The notes under the pieces: model-generated
Database searches by the model: none
What the model saw: only the letters and a program-made list of their open reading frames with translations
What the model was told of the DNA's origin: nothing
Shown here: piece after piece, positions 45,907-57,700 of the stretch
Layout: each line of letters begins with the position of its first letter
Numbering within the stretch: position 1 is the first letter of the stretch
NCBI GenBank assembly: GCA_940671915.1
Contig: CALNVZ010003434.1
Coordinates: forward strand, 4,971,517-5,035,516
Source: Paracentrotus lividus
Lineage: Eukaryota > Echinodermata > Echinoidea > Camarodonta > Echinidae
DNA: 64,000 bases
Direction: 5' to 3'
Made by a program: the position numbers and the translations under genes

Positions 45907-46685
45907 GGGTTGTTTTACAATCAGGGTACACCATTTTGTCTCACTCGACCCAAAAAAAAATGTTGTTTTGTTTTCCCAAAATTTTTGTGTATGTGTTCTA
46001 GACAAGTAAAATGATATTGCTTTTAAATTCGGAGGCATGAGGTCACCAACTTATTTTTCTATAGGGGTTCAAATTTTGTATTACACGTAAAGTCAATTGC
46101 TTCATTCTTCGGAGAGGACGTTTTTGACGGAACGTGATTTGACAACATTGTAACGTGAACTGTCTGAAAAATAAGTGGATGTTGGCGAAGTAAACATTAT
46201 AAGTTTGTGGCATATATACAAGTGTTCGTACAGAGAAAAGCATTTTTCATCAAGTGATGTCTAACTATGCGTAAAAACACCAAATTCGGAGAGGACATTT
46301 TTTGACAGAATTGGCACCCCATTTTTGGTTAATGGTCACAAAAATTCAGATGAACTGTAGCTTCTTGGGTTTTCAGTTTTTAAACAATCAAATTTCAGTA
46401 GTCAATTCTGATTGGAAAAACGAGCTTAATGATCTTTACTAATAAAGATGCTCATGCTCAAAATTAGAAAAAATAAAATGAGACTGCAATTTTTCCCTAA
46501 ATTGCCAGATATGGTCAATTTTTAGAAAAATGAGTTATAGTCAATAATTCATTTTTCTCTTGTAGGTTGCTCTAACAGTGCCCAATAGCCTACCATCAAA
46601 AATTTGATATAACATTACCTAGATTTCGTTTTATGGTGCACAGAAGGCCATTTTTTGACGGTGTACCCTGATCGTAAAACAACCC
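45907..46685. mobile_element. TTAA-target MITE, GGGTTGTTTTAC ends
   Basis: GGGTTGTTTTACAATCAGGG and CCCTGATCGTAAAACAACCC are the ends; TTAA at 45903-45906 and 46686-46689. The motif GAGAGGACNTTTTTTGACNG appears twice inside. The right TTAA is also the left TTAA of the next element. Confidence 0.85.
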
Positions 46686-46689
46686 TTAA

Positions 46690-47125
46690 AGGGATGCAGT
46701 AACATTGAATGATATTCAAATCACATTTATTTGATTTAGCTTATTTTGCCAACATAATTATAAACACTTTGGTCAGTCTGGTATCTCTTCAAAATTGCAA
46801 GCTAATTGCTTGCTTTACCTTCGAGATATCAATGATTTCATACTCAAATTTTATAAACCAACACCGGATGGTTTATAAAACCATGTGCTTTTCCACACAC
46901 CCATTTCCTGCTGTATAGTCCCCCGTCCCTAGCGGCCGGGTGAGCTATCAGTAGAGGGTACTGGTGTTCGGCTGTATGCTAGGCATTGTTTGTTACACTG
47001 TTTTAAGGTAGTAAATGACTTCCATTTGATCTGAAACTTTCAGTAGTTTGTTTTTACTGTTAGAACAATATAATTTTATTAATCTTGATATAATTGCTCG
47101 TGTTTTTGAAAGTTACTAAATCCCT
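46690..47125. mobile_element. TTAA-target MITE, AGGGATNNAGTAAC family
   Basis: Ends AGGGATGCAGTAACATT and GAAAGTTACTAAATCCCT with TTAA at 46686-46689 and 47126-47129. Related copies: 61141-62784 (inverted, interrupted) and a fragment at 58748-58965. All contain GCAAGCTAATTGCTTGC-like or AGCAAGCAAGTAG-like blocks. Confidence 0.85.
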
Positions 47126-47129
47126 TTAA

Positions 47130-48073
47130 CTCAGTCTATCATCCTTAAAAGTTGCAAACATTGGATTGAAGGAACCTCCTCTATTGGAAAAAAAAGATTT
47201 TGTCAGAATCGATGTCGAGGTATAGCAATGACAATACACATACATACTTTTTAAGCGTATGGTTTCATTGTCTTGCAAAAGTCCACTTCCAAAGTATCTT
47301 TAATTTTTTCTTCACACTCAAAAACAACTTTTGAAGCCTAGATATCTGAAGTTTGAAACTTAAGTCTTGTTGTTATACCCCAAGACATTCTATTTTACTT
47401 AATACAGCCCATACATTCTACGTTACCTAATACGGCCTACTTGCATTACAATGAGGTGCTAACACTGAACTCATATATTACAAATCGGGACCAGGAATTG
47501 GCTTTATTACAACAAAATCTTGTTATAAATATTCTTCCTCACTACGATGGGAGTGGACTGTAATTTCTTTTTCTTCTTCATCATGATCATGCTACTGCAA
47601 CCAAAGTTATTTCAATTATTTCTTGTTTTTCAAATAACACTTTAAAGCTTTAAAAACCATTATATCTGAAGTTTGTAACTTGATGACATTATACAGCTCA
47701 GGCAAAAATTATTAGACCAAGCACTCTTTCTCTTCATGGACAAGAGCGTCATTTACTTTTATAAATAAAGACGTTTACTCAGATGTCACTGACATAATTG
47801 CTGAAGATTGTATAGGAACAGAGTTATTTTTTGTTTTTTGTGTTTTCTTTCCACACAAAAGAAATACACTCACTGAAACCCTTTCATAAAAAAGAGATCA
47901 GTCTAATATATTTTTTTTCCTGAGCCGTAAATAAAGATATTCTAGCCCACTTCATTCCTAATGTGGCGCTTGACACAATGCCAATTCTTCTTTTTTGTAA
48001 CATTGCAGTGAACTTGCTCGTTATACAAGGAGTAGACCATTATCTATTTTTCTTCTTCATATTTCGTTCATGA
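47130..48073 (-). other. RFC5 3' flank
   Basis: Holds the mariner-like MITE at 47694-47927. TTTATT on the plus strand (AATAAA on minus) occurs near 47506; whether it is the polyadenylation signal is unknown. Confidence 0.45.
47694..47927. mobile_element. Tc1/mariner-like MITE
   Basis: CAGCTCAGGCAAAAATTATT and its diverged complement ending CCTGAGCCG, with TA on both sides. About 234 bp, no ORF. Confidence 0.7.
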
Positions 48074-48170
48074 TCACGCTTCAGAAGCAACCATCTCTCG
48101 TGCGTTTTGAAAGGCTGCTACCAATGATCCCAACTGGATCTTTTCGCTGGTCCCTGCTGCCAATCGATAC
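48074..48170 (-). CDS. RFC5: RFC5 exon 10 (last, with stop)
   Basis: Acceptor CTTTGAAG. Encodes [31 protein letters not shown], then TGA. Aligns with the C-terminus of human RFC5. Confidence 0.95.
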
Positions 48171-51100
48171 CTTCAAAGAAAGAAGAACAAAATCATTTAT
48201 TACGATTAACTTTTATCATATGATAATAATAATAATGCTCAATTTTTATAAGCACAAATTACAATGAAGTCTCTAAGCGCTTTTTAATAGAAAGAAAAGA
48301 AACATCATTACCAGCTGTTACTACCAAGATACAGAAATCTAAATACACAAGGAAACTTCACATGTACCTTTTATACAAACTTTAAAATTACAGGATTATA
48401 TTTTGAAGAGTTGAGAGTTTAACACAAACTTAAATAAATAAAGAGTAATGTGGATAAATGAAAAAAGGTGATGTCATAATAATAATGGAGAGTAAAGAAT
48501 AGCTACTGGTAATATGACATTATATAAATAGTGCATGCTCTACCATGCAACATACTAGATTATGTGCACGACAAATAATAAATTATCCCGAGGGATAATT
48601 TAGTATTTGGAGTTCACATAGTCAGTATTGTTGCATTAATAGATGCATGCACTATAAAATAGACCCCTAGATCTTTGACCTTGCCTAATCTGGTTTTATC
48701 TTTGCAAATGTTTGCCAAACTTTTGGTGCTAATTAAGCTATTGTGACGTATATTGTCGCTCCGCGTATCTATTGTTGTGCGCACCATTGTACTGTTATTA
48801 CGCGCTTGCGCAACAAGGCAATCGATTTCACCATTCATTTTAACACAGGTAAAAACCGTTCAACATAACAAAATACCGTTCAACATAACAAAAAAGCGTT
48901 CAACATACCAGAATGTTGAACGACACGTGACACCCTTTCAACCAATCACAGCTCGTAAAATACTACCACTATTTACTATAAATCATTAGTGCACATCAGG
49001 TTATTTTTCTGTAAGTAATTTTTTTTTAAATTTATATCACAATCCAGTATATTTTTGGGTCTTCTTATGTATCTGACTATTGTTTGTTTTCATGTCAAGT
49101 AGCAAAATGAATGCATAAAAATGTTTTCACAACAGTACAAAGATTGTTCCTGCAGTGTTCAATTTCAGATTTCTAAATCAAACTTATTTCCCCAGATTTC
49201 TAAATCAAACTATTTTCCCCTGACAAGTGACCACACATGAAAAACTGGTTGAGAGACATTCATCTGAACTGAGCAACACTCTCATTGACTGTGTGTTATA
49301 ATAGCTAGTCTTAAAGTATACCTTTTATTATACAATTTAATTTGTATTGGGAAACAAAAAATGTTTTGAGGGGAAAAGTATGTGTTTTGCTACTTCACAA
49401 CATAATTACGACGTGCTATATGAGGCTGTTAATTTGTACTGGCTTTAAAATGTAATAATATTTCTAAGACTTCAAAATTTGATCATTTTCTTCTCGGCCA
49501 TCACATGGCAAAAGGGTGTATCTGCAAAAATGCATATTCTTCGCAAATTCAGTTTGAAGTTTTGGCTCTTTTAAACTTGTAAAACTTTTAAACAGATCAT
49601 TTTCTGATGTTAATTTCATAAGATATATTAACATGTAATGGAATCTATCCCTTCATGTCATTCTTATAATACTTAGCCCATCATATTCTTCAGAATAACC
49701 ACTTTTTTAATGATACACCATTTTGCCAAGATATTACACACTTGATATATTATGGTAAAAGGGTGTATCTGCACATACACCCTACTGGCCTTGCCATCAT
49801 ATTATGGTAAAACGGTGTATCTACAGACCAAAAAAAAAAATGGCTTTAGATTTCTACGGTTTATATAATCAAATTATGACAAAATTATAACCATATTGAT
49901 TTCATTATGAAGGGGCGGTGTTTTATGTGCATGTTCTTGAATTCTAAAAAAAAAAAATAATTTACTTATCTCAATTCTGTAATTTGCCCACTTCCTTCTC
50001 TCATTTCTATATAATTACAATTCATTTTACACATAGACGATCTCTCATAAAACAAACACGCTATTAAGCAGATACACCCTTTAGACGTGAATCGGAAGCA
50101 CATTTCGGATATGCACAGAGACGGTAAAAAGATGTATGTTGCAGATACACCCTTTTGCCCTTTTTTTGAGGAGCTCACTGGCTCAATCGTGCACTTGGCA
50201 AAAAGGGGTATGTGCAGATACACCTTTTTGCCGTAATCTGGGAGGCGATATCGGATTCACGTAGATAAGGTAAAAAGATGTATCTAGCAGATATACCCCT
50301 TTGCCATATTTCGTGGAACTCGCTTGCTAAATCTTTATGTTGGCAAAAAGGTGTTTCTTGTAGATACACCATTTAACCGACAACTGTAGAGCACTCATAA
50401 GGTATGCTTAGGGTGTATGTGTAAGATACACCCTTTTTCCATCACACGATTGGGTGAATTTGAAAAAAGGCTGCAGATAGCCCATGCTATCTTTAGAAAC
50501 AAATATCCTCCTAACATGAGAGTTGGACTAATGAAAAGAGCATCTTTTAACCCCCCCCCCCCAAAAAAAAAAAAAAAAAAAAAAAAAAATGTCAAAACCT
50601 GAAAAAGTCCAAATTTTCAGATACACCCTTCTGCCATGTGACGGCCGTTCTATAATAAATAAATAAAGCAACTTACTCAATGTCAGACATCTTGTCCAAG
50701 AGATATATTCTGACCTTCTGAGGAAATTCAACTAGAAAAAGAAAAGAAGAAGAGGATAAAGTTTACAATTATTTGTAAGAATTATTTTCATAGTGTACTC
50801 ATGTTATAACAAGCAAATATAAAACAATATTTTGTGATAGCAAGGAAATTCTTCTGCTCCAAATGTCAGAAATGTTCACATGTGTTTAACAGTTGCATAA
50901 GAATAAAGGTAATCCAATTTGAGAGGAATCATATTCCAAGCTCATTTATTTTTACAATTTAACTGTAATATATAAATCATGAGGAAATTTTCACTTTTGA
51001 AATGATACCTTTCTTGCATTACACAAGTCATATATAACCAAGTAAATTAAAAATGAAGGTAGAAGTCCAGCTTTTGAAAGCTTTTGGAAAAGGATGGAAC

Positions 51101-52464
51101 ACTGAGGGAAAGCTTTCACTGCTACCATACATTGTTGTAAAAGTTTTGCCAAGATTTGTGATCAATTATAAATTTCAGAGAACAGGTCTAATTGGTTACT
51201 GATCATTCCTTTGAACAAAAATTCCATGATCCAATATTGATCTTAATTAGCCAATACCACTTTACGATTAACTGCAAACCATTGTTACAGAGCCAAGTCC
51301 TATAGGGGCTATCAATATTGTGCCCTATAGCGGCTGCCAGGCAGCCGAGAAAAGGGGCAAAACAAATATCCGGTCATCTTTGTTTCGAACAATAAAATTT
51401 TGAGCATTTGGAGGAGCAAGCATACAACACTCAATTTGCTTCTATGGACATAGGTGTGGACAAGGTGATCTAGAAATCATACAGACTCTCCCCACTGGAT
51501 CTGCATGATCAGATCTTTCTACTGACCAGATCTACCAAGGCTTACGAAATATTTTAGGTACATTACACCCTATACAGTGCACCCCAGAAAAAAAGTAAAC
51601 CCAACTTTGAGAGCTAGTAAAACTGTATTACTCACTTGACAATAATTTTATGTCATGTGAAAGAGAAACTCATTTTCTTTTACCCATGCTGTGACGGAAG
51701 ACTGAGCACTTGGGCTTTCACAAACGAGCATCTAAATGGATTTGCACCAAGTTTGGGCAACAGCAACCCTTGTATTTCAAAAGTCCAAGAAACCTTTTGT
51801 TTCTTATGGACTCGGGAAGGCTTACCTCAATCAATAAATGATTAGATAGCCAGGGGGCCGTATCACAAAACCCTCATAAGTCTAAGTTCATGGACATCCC
51901 ATTGAAACGCGTGTTAATTCTACAACACGTGTTCCTATGGATTGTCCAAGAACTTAGACTTATGACAATTTTGTGGTACAGCCCCTGGGGTTGCTTCTGC
52001 CATATCTTGGTACAAGGTCATACTGGTGGAGGTTTTTGAAAGCTAAAGTGCTCAGTCATCCATGACAACACAGGTATAGGTTAGGTATCACTGAGTAAAA
52101 TATGAGTTACATGTACTCTTTTACATGAATTAAAAACTTATGTCACATAAGCTATACAGTTTTAATATGAGGCTCTCAAAGTTGGGTTTACTTTTTCTGG
52201 GATGCACTGTATACAATACTTACTTCTATGGACATACGTATGTACTTCCATCAGGATATCCTGAAGGGCCAGACCTTTCAGTGTTTTCAGCTGGTGAATG
52301 TCTAGATAGAGGAATTGTCAAAGGATGTAACTTCTTTCCAAAGAAAAAGTTAAAACGTTTCAATTATTTCAGCACTGTTCCAAAATGAGTTGAATTTTTC
52401 AATCATTATGCTGGCTCAGAATATAAGAGAAATTGCATGAAAGCTTGAAAAATAAACACCAATT

Positions 52465-52502
<38 letters not shown>

Positions 52503-54356
52503 GGGGGGGGGGTGAGAATAGTGACATTTTGGTAAAATACCCAAAGCAGGTCCATCGAGCATTTCACTCATGGCACAGTGATCTCTTGGTCCTAATTATA
52601 AACATACACACATGTGACCATGTGCTTCTGTGCTCCTTATATTAAGATTTCATTATATTTTGGCTTGGACCAAAGTATCTTGTTATAAATGGACTGTACA
52701 ATACAATAAATAGAATTACAAGATCAAATTACTCATACCTATATGTATATTTTGCAAAAAAGGGTGTGTGATTTCAAAAGTGTCCTTGAATATTTTGATT
52801 CATCCAGTAAACTTGGTGCGACTTGGTGCGAAGTCGCATGGAAAGACGTGCTTGGTGTTCAATCGCCTGATGAAGCCAACAACGGTTGGTGAAACATCAC
52901 GACAACAGAGAATTGTAAATTTTTAAATTCCAATTTACACCAATTCCAGGATAAGATTCAAAATGGACTAATATAATATAAAAAGTAATAAAGCAAAGGA
53001 AGATTACAATTTAAAAAGAGAAAATAAAATAGAGTTATTGAATTCCTTCTTTCAAAGAACAGTAACAGCCTGTGATGTCATTCTTATTGACAGCCCTTCA
53101 TCAACTATCAAAGAATCATGTGGTACTCAAATTAAACATTGTAATAATTTTCAGAATTTATGGAAGAAGATAAAACAAATTTTGCATTCAAGCAGGGAAT
53201 GTATTCACGCCTTTTCTTGGGTCAACAATAGAGCAACAAATTAAGGTGAACAATGTCATCTTGCTCAATGTACTTTTCAATATTAAGGTTCATTCTAGCA
53301 TCATAAATATCCTTAGTATAGTCTGATCCCAATTTCATTCTGTTCTCTTGAAACTTTAGATAAGCTTTAAAGGGAATCTACTGTAGCTGGAAAAAAAAAT
53401 CACAATAATTGCAAGCTTTATTCAGAAAATAGTACAAGGGTCCACTGGTAAGGATTGCTCCTCAAATGCCCTCATAGTCATATTATGACAAAAAACAGTT
53501 GAAATATCTTGGCCAAACATTTGTGTGTAGTCCCATACATGCAATTTTGTGGACAGGGCAACCCAGCAGAATTCAGCAAGCTTAATTTTTTTATCATTTC
53601 GTTGATTCCAAAACCTCACAACACACAAAAATTCTTTGTGTTCCCAACATTTCCCAAATTAATTTGAGACAGTTTCTTCTACAATTCAATCTCATGACCA
53701 CAACAATAATTTTACTTGAATATAATGAATAAGGATACGATTGTAAGCTGTAGTGAAGTCATCATTTAACATCCAGTTGACAATGTTCTCAATATCTGTT
53801 CTTAGGGGATGACCAGTACACAGGTACACGTTCTCTTCATTTACTTTCTCATACGCCATAGATGTGCTCTGAAGAGAGAGAACATATAGAACATATCATG
53901 ATTAATTTCATTTGATATATATATTGAATATGATACAGTAAACTTCAATTACAATGAGCACGGATATAATGACATTTCATCATAACATCGTGATTCTCTC
54001 AGTACCCATTTCAAACATGAGCACACGTTACTGTATGCCTAGATATATTCAGTATTTAACAAGACTTTGTCTGCGAGGTAATTGTCTTTGTCCTGAGCAT
54101 CTAGTTATAACAGTAGATGTTGATAATGATAATGATATTGATGATGATGATGAGGATGATGATAATGATAATGATGATGATGATGAGGATGATGATGATG
54201 ATGATAATGAGGATGATGGTGATGATCATCATGATGATAATGATGATAATAATGATATTGATGATGATGATGATGATGAGGACGATGAGGACAATGATGA
54301 TGATGATGATGATGATGATGACGATGATGATAGTGATGTGGATGATGATGATAACG

Positions 54357-54397
<41 letters not shown>

Positions 54398-54537
54398 AAT
54401 AATGATGGTGATGATGATGTTGATAATGATAATGATATTGATGATGATGATGTGGATGGTGATGATGACGATGATGTTGATAATGATGATATTGATGATG
54501 ATGAGGATGGTGATGATGATAATGATAATGATGGTGG

Positions 54538-54583
<46 letters not shown>

Positions 54584-54723
54584 AATAATGATGGTGATGA
54601 TGATGTTGATAATGATAATGATATTGATGATGATGATGTGGATGGTGATGATGACGATGATGTTGATAATGATGATATTGATGATGATGAGGATGGTGAT
54701 GATGATAATGATAATGATGGTGG

Positions 54724-54760
<37 letters not shown>

Positions 54761-57700
54761 GATGATGATGATGATGAAGATGATGATAATGATGATGATG
54801 ATGATAATGAATATATACCTGTAAGATATTGATGACTCTTCTCATGTCTCCTTTAGCTAGAGTGATGAGAGCCTTCTTTCCATCTTCAGTTACATCAACA
54901 CTGAAATTGCAAACATTTAGAATAAATATTACATAATTTGAAAGCCATTGTGGAGGGTGGCACATAAAAGGTCATCAGACATAAATATTTGATGTCATAA
55001 CTAATTTCCTTGATGAAATATACATATATTCTCTACTTCGAACTATGAATTGTTGTGTGATGTATAACATAATTATTTTTGCAGTACATTTATTTTTGCA
55101 GATTTTGTGTTAAGATCCGTAAATCTTAAAACGTGCGAATATAATTTCATGCTTAAGAACATGCAGCGCGATTTTAAGAACTTTTGAATGTGTGTTGAAA
55201 AATTAATCGCACAAAAATACAGCGAATACAGTAGCACAAAGCTGACAATTCATCCAAACACTTGAAAGCATGAAAGCACATGAAAGCTTGTTGGCAACAC
55301 TTTTCATTATTAGCGAACATATCAAAAACTATTATTTCAAGTTTTCATTATTTACTCAATTTCATTCCAGCTAACAATGTAATCAAATATCCAAAGGGGA
55401 ATCTCATCCACTTCCGATGTATTGTATTAGTACGACTTTGAAGTCACAGGTAACTCTTCGTGAAACACTATATTAGAGACGTATACGACAGATATTTTGA
55501 ATTTCTCGATTATCATCAAGCAAGGCTTTGTATTTAAAAAAAAAGAAAAAGACAAGAAAAAAAGATCTTTTCAACAGGAAAAATCCTAATTATATGATTT
55601 TCTTTAAAAAAAACAAGAAAAAAAAAACGCAAATGATTGAGGCGTAAATATTCATATAATGAATGAAAGCGCCATGAAATATAAAAACAACAACAACAAC
55701 CCCAAGGTGGTGTGTCTTTAAGTTGTTCTTAATGTTGCGAACAACTTTACGAACGACTGGTCATCAGTTCTTGCGCCAAGTTATAAGGCATGTGATTTAG
55801 TATAGCACCCAAGAATATGTTCAAGTCATTCATAAAGTAATGCGTATCTTTAAGAAGAACTTGGTGAAACACCACCCCCCCCCCCTAATGTACTCACTTT
55901 TCTTCCCTGACGACAAAGTCCAACCTGGGTACAATCTGCTGATTATCAAGAGGACCAAACCTGAATCGTGTGCATCTAGACTGGAGGGCTGGGATGATCT
56001 TAGATAGGTAATTACAGATGAAACAGAATCGGGTGTTCTCTGTGAACTTCTCAATGACTGTAAGAAAGGAGGAAGGTACAGAGGAGGAGGAAGGAGAACA
56101 TGAGTGAAGATGGAATAAAGAGATGGGAAATGAAGGATACCATGTTTTGAATCCAACCACATGCCCCAACTTAAATACTTACTGTATTTTTCTTTAGGTT
56201 TACTATTTATAACATCTATATTTTATCTTTCTGAGGCATTGCACACTATGAAGGGAACACTTTAACCCCCCCCCCCCCCAAAAAAAGGGGGGGGGGATGT
56301 AATCACTCTAATATAAATTACCCCAACTTACAAAAAAACATGACCTCGGCAAGGTAGAGATCCTAGACAGGGAGGACAGATGGTTTGAGAGAGGTGTAAA
56401 GGAAGCCATTTAGGCACACCAACAATTGTTGATTTGTGACAGGGGCCGACCAAATTATAGGCTACTACGTCTCCTATAGGGTAGATCAGAAAAGTCATAT
56501 CCCTGAAGAAGGCTAAAGAAAAATAATTGGAGGTAAATATTTTCACCTAATTTTTTCTTGCATTTGGATAAAGGAGAAATTAACCCATTCTTCTCTTTTC
56601 CACATTCCCATACTGGCCTTCCTTCAGTGTTGATGCCCCATTTGGCCATTAATGCCTTACAACGGCAGACTCCAGCCCGTCTGCGATTTAGACACAGCCA
56701 GAAAGGCCAAGGTTCCCAGAACCCTTTGGGCTGGTGTTGACATTGTGTGGTGCATTGTCTGGCCTACAGTTGAGGGGTTTTTCATTTAGGGGTATAGTAG
56801 GTTAGGACTTACCTCGTCTGAGTGCATTTTGAGCATCATTAGTCATAGCATCTGCTTCGTCAAGGATGACCAACTTGAAACCAGATTTGAAGATGGTCCT
56901 GGTGCTAGCAAAGTTCAAGATACTACCTCTGACAATCCCAATACCTCTATCATCTGATGCATTGAGCTGGAAGATAACAGATAATAATACTAACAGATAA
57001 TAATACTAACAAATAATAATAATAACAGATAATAATACTAACAGATAATAATACTAACAAATAATAATAATAACAGATAATAATACTAATAAATAATAAT
57101 AATAACAGATAATAATACTAATAATACAAGATGCTTTCTGAAGTTTCTGTGACAATCCTGATGCCTCTATCATCTGATGCATTGAGTTGGGAGATAAAAG
57201 ATAATGATATATATTTTTTTTTTACCCAAGGTTGCCACTTCAGTTTGTAGCAACTGTTTTTCCAGCAAGCCTTCCTAAAGTGATATGTTGTTATTACCCC
57301 TAAGTGCCTCACTAGAAGGATTTTTTTTCTTCAAATCTTCACTTAGTAATTTTGGATCAGAATATCATCTAAATTTGATAGCAGGATTTAATTCTATTTC
57401 CCACGGTGACAATTGCTCCACTATAAATTCCATTCATTAATCGAATGACTAACTTCAAACCCTGGACTATACCCTCTACTAATACGTAACCCTAAACCCT
57501 ATTTCAATTCTAACCCTAACCCTACATCTAAGATGAAATAAGACTTTATTCATAACCTGATCCAGCCTGGAGTGCTGTTACACTAGCGAATGTTATGCCA
57601 TGCATGACGGGGTGGAATTTTCCTCTTTCCATTCAATGATACCCAAACAGGCATTTAAAGGGGAAGTTCACCCTGGAATTTTATTGGTCTTAAAAAATGA

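Noticed and set aside
50130..50440. CRISPR-like array: ~36-bp palindromic repeats with ~33-bp spacers
   Set aside because: The host is eukaryotic, repeats vary between units, spacers are themselves related at a 140-bp period, and TIRs bound the block. It is a repeat element, not CRISPR.
53954..54832. 292-residue Asp-rich protein (plus) and 286-residue His-rich protein (minus)
   Set aside because: Both are translations of the (GAT)n tract. The minus ORF only joins the repeat to RFC5 exon 6 by reading through its donor.
57480..57530. Interstitial telomere repeat (CCCTAA-like)
   Set aside because: Only a few irregular CCCTAA or CCCTAAC units; too short and mixed.
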